Below, piece by piece: positions 20,456 through 29,659 of a stretch of 64,000 nt of DNA. Positions within the stretch are counted from its first letter, which is position 1, and every line of letters begins with the position of its first letter. The DNA is from an uncultured Luminiphilus sp. (GTDB lineage Bacteria > Pseudomonadota > Gammaproteobacteria > Pseudomonadales > Halieaceae). Where the stretch lies: NCBI GenBank assembly GCA_943840615.1, contig CALSVI010000001.1:62001-126000 (forward strand). Direction: 5' to 3'. The translations under genes and the position numbers were made by a program. Under the pieces are notes generated by a model, which ran no database searches, had not been told where the DNA came from, and worked only from the letters and a program-made list of their open reading frames with translations.

Positions 20456-20499
20456 TGCGACATGAGTCGATTAACGCGTGACAGGGAGAGGTCAATAAC

Positions 20500-22327
20500 A
20501 TGATGCGATTATTAAAAGGGATATGGCGCCTGCTGAGTGGCATCAGTCGGGTGATATCGGTCCTGATACCGCTGGTGCTGGTTGTAGTGTTTGTTGTGGC
20601 ATTGACCGCTGGGCTCAGTGAATCGACGCCTGAGCCATTGCCTGAGCGAGCTGCGCTGCTGATCGCGCCATCCGGACCTTTGGTCGAGGATGCCCCGCCG
20701 GTTGAGGCCGTTTTCTGCCTTTCTGAGCCAGAATTATGATCAACCGGTGCTGCTCAATGATGTGGTGCGGGCCATTCGCTGGGCCGCTCTGGACGAGCGC
20801 ATTACGACGTTGGTGTTGGAGCTTGAGGATCTTGCGGGCCCCTCAACGAGTCAAACACTCGAGATCAGTGCTGCCATTGCCGACTTTAAAGCGGCGGGCA
20901 AATCGGTCATTGCCGTGGGCGATTTCTACTCACAAGCCCACTACTTATTAGCCTCGCAAGCTGATCATGTGTTGTTGCACCCCGAGGGCGGGATGTTCCT
21001 CGAGGGTTTCTCGGTGTATCGCTCTTATTTGCGGACGTTTCTCGAAAAGATCCAGGTCACCATGCATGTGTTCCGCGCCGGGGACAACAAGTCGGCAGTG
21101 GAACCCTATCTCCGCGATGACATGTCCAAGAGTGAGCGCGAAGTGGTGTCCCGCTGGCTCGAAGGCCTGTGGTCAACCTACACCCGGCTAGCCGAGTCGG
21201 GAAGACAGTTACCCGGCGGTGCGTTGGACCAGTTCGTCGCTTCCTTTCCGGAACAGCTCGCGGCCTCGGGCAATGATCTCGCCCAGACGATGTTGGAGGG
21301 GGGATGGGTAGATGCCCTGGCCGATCGCGCTGAAAGGGAGACGGCGCTGGCAGAGTGGGTCGGCGTGACTGATGAAGATGGCTTCGCAGAGTTGATTGAT
21401 TTCCGGCGTTATGTCGAAGATATCAAGTTGGGATTGGCCCTCAGCGAGGAAGCCCTGCCCTTGATCGCGATCATTCCTGTTGAGGGCACGCTGGTGCCCG
21501 GAGACAGTGAGGAAGGCATGGCAGGGAGCGATACCATCAATGGCTATATCGATACCGCACTCGAGGCGGAGGATTTGGCAGCGATCGTACTCCGCGTCAA
21601 CTCTCCCGGGGGCAGTGTCTTTGCTTCCGATTTGATTCGCCGGAAATTGTCTGAAGCGCGCGAGGCAGATATTCCGGTGGTGGTCTCCATGGGAAGCGTT
21701 GCGGCTTCCGGCGGATACTGGATCGCTGCCGAGGCCGACGAGATCTGGGCGTTGCCAACGACTTTAACGGGCAGCATCGGCGCCTTCTCTGCTTTTCCCA
21801 CGGTGGAGGGCATTGTGGAGTACATCGGCGTCACGGTGGACGGCGTGGGCACGACACCGCTGGCTGGAGCGGCGAGTTTTAACCGGGGCCTGAGTCCGGA
21901 AATGGCGAGTATCGTGCAAGCACTCTCCAATGGCGCCTATGAGGATTTTATTGAGCTGGTAGCAGACGGGCGAGGTATGAGCGAGGACGCGGTGAGACCT
22001 ATCGCCGAGGGTTTGGTCTGGACAGGTGCCGAAGCAGCCGAGATTGGTCTGGTCGATCAGCTCGGTGGTCTGGATGGGGCGGTGGCGGCTGCGGCTGCAC
22101 GGGCGGGAGTGGATACGTGGCGCACCGGCCGAACGCGAGTGCCGCCCTCTTTTGAAAGTGTGCTGCTCGAGGAGCTGAGTCGCTCGTTGCAGGTGAGCGC
22201 AATGCCCGCCGGTGGCTGGTTTGAGTCTCTGGTAGCGGGTTTCAAGCCAGTCGTGCGGGGTCTGTCGAGTCTTCGCGACCCGATGCATGTCTACGCGCAA
22301 TGCCTGTCCTGCGCCCCGGTGCTGTGA
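20500..22327 (+). CDS. sppA: Signal peptide peptidase SppA, long form (frameshifted)
   Basis: Membrane-bound serine protease of the S49 family that degrades cleaved signal peptides. About 608 residues, like E. coli SppA (618). ATG 20500 gives an N-terminal anchor (VISVLIPLVLVVVFVVALTA). The first S49 repeat includes HYLLASQADHVLLHPEG. The second has VNSPGGSVFASDLIRRK and SMGSVAASGGYWIAAEADE, which holds the catalytic Ser. The frame breaks near 20711: TTTT where TTT is expected. Removing one T restores VEAVSAFLSQNYDQP. The stop is one base from the next gene. Confidence 0.9.
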
Positions 22328-22328
22328 C

Positions 22329-23030
22329 GTGGTAATCGAGCTTTCAGACGACGTCGGAGAGGCACGGCCCGCTGCGACTGCCATTTTGGTGCGGCAAGCG
22401 AGTGCAGGTCACGAGGTGCTGCTCCTAAAGCGGAGTGATGAGCTCAAACATATGCCCGGATTATGGGTGTTTCCCGGCGGCAAAGTGGAGGCCTTCGACA
22501 AGGGCGACAACGAGCTTGAGCAGGCGCGTCAGGGGGCTGCCAGAGAGCTCGAGGAGGAAGCGGGGATTACCTTGCCACCTTCATCCTTGCAGGCCTTTTC
22601 CCATTGGCTGACACCGGTAGTGGTGAGTCGGCGCTTCTCGACCTGGTTCTTTTTGACTGAGGTGTCTCCTGATTGTGAGGTGACCGTAGACGGCAGCGAG
22701 ATTGTCGAGCACCAATGGTGGCGTCCCGCTGAGGCGATCAGGGCTCACCATGGGGGAGCATTACCGTTGACGCCGCCGACACTCGTATCGCTCCATGATC
22801 TTGAGATTGAGCAGGATGCCTCTTTGTTTCTGGCAGATCCGGACCATCGACCCCCACCGCGATTTTTTCCGCATGTAGTGCAGGATGCCGACCAAATGGT
22901 CTTTCTCTATGAGGGCGATGTCGCCTACGAAAGTGGTGACATCAATCAGCCTGGCGCACAGCACCGGATGACCGGTCGGCGGGGTATTTTTCACTACTGT
23001 TGCAAGGCGCCTGAACTCGAGTCTGCCTAG
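22329..23030 (+). CDS. NUDIX hydrolase
   Basis: A 233-residue Nudix protein, expected to hydrolyse a nucleoside diphosphate linked to another moiety. The Nudix box runs from FPGGKVEAFDKGDNELE to AARELEEEAGI at about residues 56-86; REL.EEAG is intact, with an insertion between the Gly-rich start and the REL part, as in NUDT19-like members. The C-terminal 80 residues contain PRFFPHVV and PGAQHRMTGRRG. GTG 22329 follows sppA by one base, suggesting translational coupling. Substrate unknown. Confidence 0.85.
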   Translation: MVIELSDDVGEARPAATAILVRQASAGHEVLLLKRSDELKHMPGLWVFPGGKVEAFDKGDNELEQARQGAARELEEEAGITLPPSSLQAFSHWLTPVVVSRRFSTWFFLTEVSPDCEVTVDGSEIVEHQWWRPAEAIRAHHGGALPLTPPTLVSLHDLEIEQDASLFLADPDHRPPPRFFPHVVQDADQMVFLYEGDVAYESGDINQPGAQHRMTGRRGIFHYCCKAPELESA

Positions 23031-23044
23031 GAGTCCTGTCCCGC

Positions 23045-23575
23045 TTACTGGAACCATTTCCCACCGGGCAGCAGCAATCGCGTGTCGTGAACGATCTCAT
23101 CAAACAGCGGTTTGAGGCGTCGGTCACTGCCGCTCTCGTGGCGACGCGAAATCATGGTGACAGGGAAGAGATACACCTCCATCTCCCGATAGCGAAGCGC
23201 TCTGGAACGCCCCTTTTTGTCCCGGTATACCACCCAATCCATATCGAGTCGGCTACCGAGCAGATCACCGAATACGACGCCCATTGCCTGCAGCGTCAGC
23301 GTGTCTGTGGGCGCCACCAGTCGCTCGTCGAGCATACGCTGTAAGGTCTCTACATCGCGATCGGCCGCGCCACTGAGGTTCCTGCCTAAACGATTGGCGA
23401 GCTGCTCTACTCGAATGCGTTGATCCCTCATGAATTGCTGATCGATAGCAGTGAGCGGCTCGACCAAACGATCGAAGTCCGGATTCTGCGCCGAGGCGAA
23501 ATGAGGACCGCCCATGAACAACAGTATGGGCAGGGCGAAAAGCAGTCGCTTTGCAGCTCGGACTAATAAGCACAT
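23045..23575 (-). CDS. DUF3806 domain protein, exported
   Basis: A 176-residue protein with a signal peptide from ATG 23575 (RLLFALPILLFMGGPHFASA). The mature part matches DUF3806 in layout: DLLGSRLDMDWVVYRDKKGR near residue 104, then YREMEVYLFPVTMISRRHE and a C-terminal Trp-Phe. The helical region before it, about residues 40-85, could be a coiled coil. Probably periplasmic; function unknown. It is convergent with the Nudix gene and divergent from dapA. Confidence 0.75.
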   Translation of the reverse strand: MCLLVRAAKRLLFALPILLFMGGPHFASAQNPDFDRLVEPLTAIDQQFMRDQRIRVEQLANRLGRNLSGAADRDVETLQRMLDERLVAPTDTLTLQAMGVVFGDLLGSRLDMDWVVYRDKKGRSRALRYREMEVYLFPVTMISRRHESGSDRRLKPLFDEIVHDTRLLLPGGKWFQ

Positions 23576-23666
23576 CTTATGCAGTTGTGAAACTTCGTCT
23601 GAAGTGGATAATTGCGGCACCATGACGATCTGTCCTGCCCCTTAGTGGTCCTCTCGGAGTAAATCG

Positions 23667-24539
23667 ATGATAACCGGAAGCATTGTTGCTTTGGTAACGC
23701 CCATGCACCCAGATGGTGCCATCGATTGGCCTACCTTCGCTCGCCTCATCGAATACCACATTGAGTCCGGCACGGCAGGCCTCGGCGTCGTGGGAACGAC
23801 TGGCGAAAGCCCCACCCTCGCTGTTCCCGAGCACTGCGAAGTCATTCGTTTTGCGGTTGAGCAGGCGGGGGGTAGGATTCCTGTGGTGGCGGGCACGGGA
23901 GGCAACTCGACCCACGAAGCGATTGAGTTGACTGTCTCGGCAGCCGAGGCGGGTGCTGATTACTCACTTTCTGTGACGCCCTATTACAACAAGCCCACCC
24001 AGCAAGGTCTGTTTGAGCATTTTCAGGCGGTCGCCCGATCGGTGAATCTGCCCATCATTCTTTACAACGTGCCGGGCCGCACGGGCTGTGACTTGCTGAA
24101 TGAGACCGTGGTTAAGCTGAGTCAAATCGACAATATCGTCGCGATCAAAGATGCGACCGGTGACGTTGAGCGCGGTGCTGCGCTGATCGAAGCGGTGCCG
24201 GACGGTTTTGCTGTGTTCTCGGGCGATGATGCCACCGCACTGGAGCTGATGCGGCGCGGTGGTCAAGGTAACGTGTCGGTGACTGCAAACATCGCTGCAA
24301 AAGACATGGCGGCCATGTGTCATCGGGCGCTGAATCAGGACTGGGAGGCCGCCGCTGAGATCGACGCACGGCTGAGTGAACTGAATGATCTGCTGTTCAT
24401 TGAAGCGAATCCCATACCGGTGAAGTGGGCGATGGCACAAAGGGGTATGATTGGAGAAGGGATCCGACTGCCGCTGACGCCGCTTTCGGAGCCCTGTCGG
24501 GACAAGGTGGCACAGGCACTGGAGATGTATTTCGCGTGA
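23667..24539 (+). CDS. dapA: 4-hydroxy-tetrahydrodipicolinate synthase DapA
   Basis: A 290-residue aldolase-type enzyme condensing pyruvate with aspartate semialdehyde, the first committed step of lysine and diaminopimelate synthesis. GVVGTTGESPTL near residue 40 binds pyruvate. The Tyr is in LYNVPGRTGCDL near residue 132, and the Schiff-base Lys is in VAIKDATGD near residue 158. Length matches E. coli DapA (292). The TGA overlaps the bamC GTG start, so expression is coupled. dapD, dapE, dapC and glnD lie at the other end of the window. Confidence 0.97.
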   Translation: MITGSIVALVTPMHPDGAIDWPTFARLIEYHIESGTAGLGVVGTTGESPTLAVPEHCEVIRFAVEQAGGRIPVVAGTGGNSTHEAIELTVSAAEAGADYSLSVTPYYNKPTQQGLFEHFQAVARSVNLPIILYNVPGRTGCDLLNETVVKLSQIDNIVAIKDATGDVERGAALIEAVPDGFAVFSGDDATALELMRRGGQGNVSVTANIAAKDMAAMCHRALNQDWEAAAEIDARLSELNDLLFIEANPIPVKWAMAQRGMIGEGIRLPLTPLSEPCRDKVAQALEMYFA

Positions 24540-25567
24540 TTCGTTCGGTTCTCTTTATTGTACTTGCGAGCACCCTATCGGGATGTAGCTGGATCTTTGG
24601 TGAAGATGGGCTCTTTCCTGACAATGCCGGTCGTTATCAGACTGCGCCGGAGCTGTCCCCAATCGATGTGCCGCCGCGTCTATCGACAGAGTCGATACAG
24701 CCGGATTATCCGGTGCCTCCGGTGACGGAGAGTGCCCAGTTGGCGACCCAGTTTGAGACGCCTCGCCCAACGCCGCTAACGGCCAATAATCAGGCGGATT
24801 CTGTTCGTATACAGAGCCTTTCCGGTGAGCGATGGGCGCTGGTGAATGTGGCGCCCGGGCAACTGTGGCCGCAGGTCAGAACTTTCCTGACGACCAGTGG
24901 TATTGGGGTGGCGGCGGTCGATGCCGAGGCGGGACTGATCGACACGCAATGGTTCAAACTCGAAGATCAGGAACTCGCTGTCCGCTTCCAGTTCCGAGTC
25001 GACACGGGGGTACAGCGCAATACCGCGGAGTTGCACGTGTTACAGCAGAACCGCGGTGTGGAGGACGTCTCCTGGCCTCCCGAATCTGATGATCGCGATT
25101 TGGAGCGGCAAATGCTCAAGGATGTCGCGCAGTATCTGGCCAACAGTGCGGACTCCACTCCAATATCCATGATGGCCGATCGCGCTATGAGCGATTCTGG
25201 ACGCATTACGCTGGAAGACACCGAGCAGGAAACCCGCATTCGCCTGGAGCTGCGCTTCGATCGCGCTTGGGCATCAGTGGTCAAAGGTACCGAGGACGCT
25301 GACTTTGTCATTGATGATCGTGACCGCAGCGAGGGACTCCTCTATGTCACCTTTGTCGGGCCACAGGAAGAGGAAGATAGCGGCTGGTTCGACTGGCTCT
25401 GGGGTGGAGAAGAAGAACATCCTCTGGCAGGACACCGGTACCAAATTCACCTCGACCGCGCCAGCGAGGAGCTGACCCTCATTACCTTGCGAGGCCCTGA
25501 AGGGGGTGCAGTGGATCGCCGGGAACAGCAGGCATTGCTCACTGTTTTGCGAGGCAACATCACCTGA
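24536..25567 (+). CDS. bamC: Outer membrane assembly lipoprotein BamC
   Basis: A 343-residue lipoprotein of the BAM complex that inserts beta-barrel proteins into the outer membrane. GTG 24536 overlaps the dapA stop and gives RSVLFIVLASTLSGCSW with lipobox LSGC. After an unstructured N-terminal stretch, two BamC domains follow, one near residues 95-185 (IDTQWFKLEDQELAVRFQF) and one near 215-335. An Asp/Glu-rich insertion (EEEDSGWFDWLWGGEEE) lies in the second domain. dapA-bamC (nlpB) linkage is widespread in gammaproteobacteria and supports the call. Length matches E. coli BamC (344). Confidence 0.9.
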   Translation: MIRSVLFIVLASTLSGCSWIFGEDGLFPDNAGRYQTAPELSPIDVPPRLSTESIQPDYPVPPVTESAQLATQFETPRPTPLTANNQADSVRIQSLSGERWALVNVAPGQLWPQVRTFLTTSGIGVAAVDAEAGLIDTQWFKLEDQELAVRFQFRVDTGVQRNTAELHVLQQNRGVEDVSWPPESDDRDLERQMLKDVAQYLANSADSTPISMMADRAMSDSGRITLEDTEQETRIRLELRFDRAWASVVKGTEDADFVIDDRDRSEGLLYVTFVGPQEEEDSGWFDWLWGGEEEHPLAGHRYQIHLDRASEELTLITLRGPEGGAVDRREQQALLTVLRGNIT

Positions 25568-26367
25568 TGCGGATCGCGTCCCTCGGCAGTGGTAGTAAGG
25601 GGAACGCGACGCTGGTCGATACGGGAGAGACCCTCATTCTGATTGACTGTGGGCTGCCCCGCCGTGAGGTAGAAGACCGTCTTCAGGCTCGCGGTGTGAG
25701 CGGGCACGACATTGACGCCATTCTGGTGACCCATGAGCACGGTGATCATTGCCGCGGGGTGGTGCCGCTCGCCAAAGCCCATGATGTCCCCGTCTTTCTC
25801 ACTGCGGGCACCGCTGCTAGCCGTAAGCTTGAGGGTCTGCACAGCGGTGTGCTGATTCGACCCGGTGATCGATTTGCCGTCGGTGATGTCGACATCGCTG
25901 CCGAGCCCGTACCCCACGATGCCCGGGAGCCGGTGCAGTTTTGTCTCACTCACAATGATCTCAAGTTGGGTGTTCTCACCGACCTGGGCAGTATCACGCC
26001 GCATGTTGTGCAGGCGTTCTCTGGCTGCGACGCACTGGTGCTTGAGTTCAATCACGACCTGCAGATGCTGGCCGATGGGCCTTATCCCTACGCTGTGAAG
26101 AAAAGGGTGGGTGGCGATTTTGGCCACCTGACCAATGCGCAAGCGCGGCAGTTTCTTGACCACGCGGACACCACCCGGCTCAAGATGCTGTTCGTGGCCC
26201 ATATCAGTCAGCAGAACAATGCTTTGGAACTCGCTGATGCTGCACTGTCGGGCTGGTCCGATTTGGCGTCGTGTCAGGTGATTCACGCAACGCAAGAGAC
26301 GGGCTTTGATTGGCACACGCTAGTTGCCGTCGAATCGTTGTCTAAAGCGGCTGTGGAAGCGAGGTGA
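25567..26367 (+). CDS. MBL-fold metallohydrolase (YycJ/PhnP-like)
   Basis: A 266-residue metallo-beta-lactamase-fold protein. The start MRIASLGSGSKGNATLVDTG is typical of the YycJ group. The metal motif VTHEHGDHCRGV is near residue 57, with a further Asp/His in GVLTDLGSITPHV and FVAHISQQNNALE. ATG 25567 overlaps the bamC stop. In Pseudomonas the same gene order continues to purC; here a glutathione transferase gene follows after three bases, so synteny breaks at this point. Substrate unknown, possibly a nucleic acid or cyclic phosphate. Confidence 0.88.
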   Translation: MRIASLGSGSKGNATLVDTGETLILIDCGLPRREVEDRLQARGVSGHDIDAILVTHEHGDHCRGVVPLAKAHDVPVFLTAGTAASRKLEGLHSGVLIRPGDRFAVGDVDIAAEPVPHDAREPVQFCLTHNDLKLGVLTDLGSITPHVVQAFSGCDALVLEFNHDLQMLADGPYPYAVKKRVGGDFGHLTNAQARQFLDHADTTRLKMLFVAHISQQNNALELADAALSGWSDLASCQVIHATQETGFDWHTLVAVESLSKAAVEAR

Positions 26368-26370
26368 GCG

Positions 26371-26988
26371 GTGTTAACGCTCTTTGATAAAGCGGAATGT
26401 CCCTTTTGCTGGAAAGTCCGGCTGGGGCTGGCGGTAAGCGGCTTGGCTTACGAGCGAAAACCTGTGGATACGTCGGACAAACCGGCAGACCTCCTGGCAT
26501 TCAATCCGCTCGGCAAGGTACCGGTACTGGTCACAGAAGAGGGCGTGATCGCAGAGTCTGCCGAGATCCTGAGCTGGTTAGGTGTCTTTTCGGGGTATGA
26601 CGAGAAGCAACAAGCATCAATCCAAGCGCTAGAATGGTTCTCAGATAAAACAATCGGCCCCCGGATCCGTGACACTATCTTTATGAAGCGTGATTTGCCC
26701 GAAGAGCAATGGGACGTCTCAGTGTTGGACGCATGCCAGAAAAATTGGCGTGAAACACTCGAGGAGTTGGAGGTGCGATGCATTGCTGACCCCTGGTTTG
26801 CCGGCGATCAACCCACTCTTGCCGACTGTGCGCTGATTCCCAGGTTCGCACTGGCCTCGTTCTACGGTTTAACGGGGGTAGAGGGTTTTCCGCGGCTAAA
26901 GCGGTGGTTTGATTATGTGCTTCGCACCACAGAGATGCGTGCATCTACCCCAGAATACATTCTCAGTGAATTGCAACGCAAAGATTGA
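26371..26988 (+). CDS. Glutathione S-transferase family protein
   Basis: A 205-residue GST with an N-terminal thioredoxin-like domain (LTLFDKAECPFCWKVRLGL; CPFC could be the catalytic site as in Omega- or glutaredoxin-like GSTs). The glutathione-site stretch is NPLGKVPVLVTEEG followed by AESAEIL. The C-terminal helical domain contains FAGDQPTLADCALIPRFALA, a standard GST motif. The start is GTG at 26371, three bases after the MBL gene. It is the first gene of the presumed catabolic island. A role in detoxifying aromatic intermediates is inference. Confidence 0.85.
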   Translation: MLTLFDKAECPFCWKVRLGLAVSGLAYERKPVDTSDKPADLLAFNPLGKVPVLVTEEGVIAESAEILSWLGVFSGYDEKQQASIQALEWFSDKTIGPRIRDTIFMKRDLPEEQWDVSVLDACQKNWRETLEELEVRCIADPWFAGDQPTLADCALIPRFALASFYGLTGVEGFPRLKRWFDYVLRTTEMRASTPEYILSELQRKD

Positions 26989-27012
26989 GGCGAAAGAGCG
27001 GAGGGAGTCAAA

Positions 27013-27387
27013 ATGAACTCGGAGACGGCGACAGCGCTGGTAGCTGCGGCAATAGAGACGGCGCGGGGCATGGGGCTCAGTATTTCTGTTGCCATTTATG
27101 ACGAGGGCGCTTGCATGACGGCGTTTCATAGAATGGATGACGCCATGCTGGGCACCGTTGACGTTGCGTGCCGGAAAGCCAAAACGTCGGTTTTGTTTCC
27201 GCTGACTACCCGCGACTTTGGCGCGCTATGTCGACATGAAAAATTAGATGGCATGCTGGGCACAAATGAGGGACTTATTGGCTTTGCAGGTGGGATGCCA
27301 GTTCCAGGAGGCGGCGCGATCGGTATTTCAGGCGGCAGTGCTGATGAGGATGAGACGATCGCAGTGGCAGCCACCAACACACTGTGA
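27013..27387 (+). CDS. GlcG/HbpS family heme-binding-like protein
   Basis: A 124-residue GlcG/HbpS-family (DUF336) protein. Typical stretches are GLSISVAIYDEGACMTAFHR near residue 21 and KAKTSVLFPL near residue 56. The C-terminal GGMPVPGGGAIGISGGSADE leads to the usual DE.IA end. Members are found in glycolate and aromatic catabolic loci; HbpS binds heme, but most others have no proven function. ATG 27013 follows GGAGGGAG. It is convergent with the activator gene, only ten bases away, with no terminator visible. Confidence 0.85.
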   Translation: MNSETATALVAAAIETARGMGLSISVAIYDEGACMTAFHRMDDAMLGTVDVACRKAKTSVLFPLTTRDFGALCRHEKLDGMLGTNEGLIGFAGGMPVPGGGAIGISGGSADEDETIAVAATNTL

Positions 27388-27397
27388 ATTGTTAGGG

Positions 27398-29098
27398 TTA
27401 ATCGGTGTCGGGTGTTGAGGTCTGATTTTTCTTCAGCCGGTAGGCAAAGGCGGGACGGGTCAGGCCCACCAAGCGCGCGGCTTTGGAAACCTTACCTCCT
27501 GCCTTTTCCATTGCCCGAGTCAGAACAGCCGTTTCAATGTCTTCGATACTGATCTCTTGCTCAATTAAGTGCTCTGCGATGTCTGCCAGACCGCTCAATA
27601 CCGCACGGTCTGCGGTTTTCACCAGTTGCCCATCGCGATCCAGTTCATGCGCATCCACGGTAGTGTCGGCAATAGTGGGCGACAGCACCATGTCGAGATT
27701 GATGGAGGTATTGGGTTCGGTCAGGATGATGGCGCGCTCAATGACGTTTTCAAGTTCCCGAATGTTGCCCGGCCAGTCGTAGGCGAGCAGCAGATCGCTG
27801 CTTTTGTCACTGATACCCGATATCGGTTTGCCGTGTTCACGAGAGTACTTCTTGAGAAAAAAATCCAGAAATAACGGGATGTCCTCTCGGCGCTCGCGCA
27901 ATGACGGGATGCGCACTGGATAGGCAGAGATTCGATAGAAGAGATCAGAGCGGAAACGACCTTCTTTAACCGCCGACGCGAGATCCTCATTGGTTGCCGC
28001 CACGACTCTGACATCGATTTTACGGACCGTGTTATCTCCCAGCCTCTCGAGCTCTTGCTCTTGTAATACTCGCAGCAGGCTGGCTTGCGCCCTTGCCGAG
28101 AGTTCAACCACTTCATCGAGAAAAATAGTGCCGCCGTCGGCACGCTCAAACTTACCCGGCCGTGTCGACGAGGCTCCGGTAAAGGCTCCCTTGGCAACGC
28201 CAAACAGTTCAGATTCGATCAGATCTTGCGGTATGGCGGCGCAGTTGACCGCAACGAACGGCTTTTTGGAGCGGTCGCTAAAGCGATGCAGTGCCCGCGC
28301 CATGACCTCTTTACCCACACCGGTCTCACCCAAAAGCAATACCGAGACTTTGCTGTCGCCAGCCTTGGTGACCATATTGAGCGCTGTTTTGAAGGGCTTT
28401 GAGACGCCTACAATATCAGTCAGCGCTTCTTTCGTTTCCTGATGGAGATCAATCTGGTCGACTTGATCTTTCAATACATTCAGCTCGGCGATCACTGAAT
28501 CAGGCTGGTAGTAAGCGCGCTGTTGTTCGGGGTTTTCGCATTGAGAGACATGCCGGCCCACGGCAAAGCAGTGATCGTCGCCACAGGAGCCGCATTCCAA
28601 TTCTTCGAAGTAAATTTCGTAACCCAGAAAATGCGTGGAGTAACCAGTGGCGTAACCAACCAGGGTCCAGCACGCCGGTTCGCTTAACTCAGGCAGCTCG
28701 GCCTGGACGATCCCTACTTCCCAGGAGTTATGCCACTCGACGTCGCACACAAAATCTTCAGGTGTATCGGTGATGGTCAAGTCACGGAGCTTGGGCAAGA
28801 CCATTCCACGCAGTGCATGAAGTTGGGGTCCGATGAGGAACCGCTTACTGAGGGGCGTTACGTCATGGCTGTTGCGTGCGAGTTCGCCGTCGAGCCGACC
28901 CAGCTGAAATCCTAATCGTAAGAAAAAAGGTTTGGCTCGCTCGAGTCCGATTGTATCGAATACTTCCCTGCGAAATTTGCCGAGCGCAGCTTGCGAGAAC
29001 AACATGATGCGCTGCTCGTTGAGCCAAACCTTTCCCTCAGAAATAGCAAAAGAAAGTTGTGGTGTAACATTTTCGAGCTGAAGTTCAAGATCAGGCAT
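27398..29098 (-). CDS. dmpR: DmpR/XylR-family sigma-54-dependent activator
   Basis: A 566-residue enhancer-binding protein. The N-terminal XylR_N sensor domain, about residues 10-110, should bind phenol directly. The V4R domain, residues 125-190, has the Cys cluster ECGSCGDDHCF plus C187. A short linker, the B region (about 195-225), precedes the AAA+ domain: Walker A GETGVGKE at 257-264, the sigma-54-contacting GAFTGA loop at 304-309, and GGTIFLDEV as Walker B. The C-terminal Fis-type helix-turn-helix includes KVSKAARLVGLTRPAFAYRL. It is the natural regulator of the two sigma-54 promoters near 38.4 and 38.9 kb. It is the last gene of a minus-strand run. Confidence 0.93.
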   Translation of the reverse strand: MPDLELQLENVTPQLSFAISEGKVWLNEQRIMLFSQAALGKFRREVFDTIGLERAKPFFLRLGFQLGRLDGELARNSHDVTPLSKRFLIGPQLHALRGMVLPKLRDLTITDTPEDFVCDVEWHNSWEVGIVQAELPELSEPACWTLVGYATGYSTHFLGYEIYFEELECGSCGDDHCFAVGRHVSQCENPEQQRAYYQPDSVIAELNVLKDQVDQIDLHQETKEALTDIVGVSKPFKTALNMVTKAGDSKVSVLLLGETGVGKEVMARALHRFSDRSKKPFVAVNCAAIPQDLIESELFGVAKGAFTGASSTRPGKFERADGGTIFLDEVVELSARAQASLLRVLQEQELERLGDNTVRKIDVRVVAATNEDLASAVKEGRFRSDLFYRISAYPVRIPSLRERREDIPLFLDFFLKKYSREHGKPISGISDKSSDLLLAYDWPGNIRELENVIERAIILTEPNTSINLDMVLSPTIADTTVDAHELDRDGQLVKTADRAVLSGLADIAEHLIEQEISIEDIETAVLTRAMEKAGGKVSKAARLVGLTRPAFAYRLKKNQTSTPDTD

Positions 29099-29223
29099 GC
29101 TTTGGCATCACTGCAGATTGACGCAACGGTTGGCGCGATCAGTCTCGCACCCCCTTTTCTTAAGTACCCTAGCCGATATGGCCAGCCTAAGCCATCATCC
29201 TGGTGGGGGTGGTACGCCGCGCT

Positions 29224-29637
29224 TTATTTACCTGCTTGCCGCGCTGCAACCTCGTCCTCGCGTTTGATGGCTGCAGGGATACCAGCGATTCCCCAGTCCT
29301 GCGGGGGCACGTGCGTGCAGAAACCTCTGATGAGTTCAGCTGGGATACCTAATTCAGAGGCCAGCAGCGAAGTGAAATCATGTAACAGAGCGATTTTTTG
29401 CTCTGGAGGGCGACCCGCGAGTAAATAGAATTGAAAAAAAGGCGCCTGCGCGGTCTCAGGGTCAATAGAACCGCCAATGGAGCAGAGCGCCCGTGCCGTG
29501 TGGTGCATATACACACGGATACGATCCTCGGGACAGGATAAGCGATGGGCAAAGGCCGCAGACGCTTTTTTTAAAAAGCGGCCGAGGTCGCCTTCTTCAT
29601 GTTGCGATGTATCGAGATAGACTTGTAAAACGGGCAT
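29224..29637 (-). CDS. Tautomerase superfamily protein, fused two-repeat form
   Basis: A 137-residue protein with two beta-alpha-beta repeats of the 4-oxalocrotonate tautomerase fold. Pro-2, after Met, is the expected catalytic base (MPVLQVYLD). The second repeat, from about residue 67 (FFQFYLLAGRPPEQKIALL), ends in VPPQDWGIAG, much like the end of 4-OT. The length fits fused types such as MSAD or cis-CaaD relatives rather than 60-residue DmpI. No dmpI is present in the phenol operon, so this enzyme may supply the 4-oxalocrotonate tautomerase step before dmpH; that is inference. Confidence 0.78.
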   Translation of the reverse strand: MPVLQVYLDTSQHEEGDLGRFLKKASAAFAHRLSCPEDRIRVYMHHTARALCSIGGSIDPETAQAPFFQFYLLAGRPPEQKIALLHDFTSLLASELGIPAELIRGFCTHVPPQDWGIAGIPAAIKREDEVAARQAGK

Positions 29638-29659
29638 GGCAGTCGTGTCCTGTTGGCTA

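Noticed and set aside
25447-26316. 289-codon open frame on the minus strand opposite the MBL hydrolase gene
   Set aside because: The plus-strand MBL protein has the HEHGDH motif and overlaps bamC as expected; the opposite frame shows no family features.
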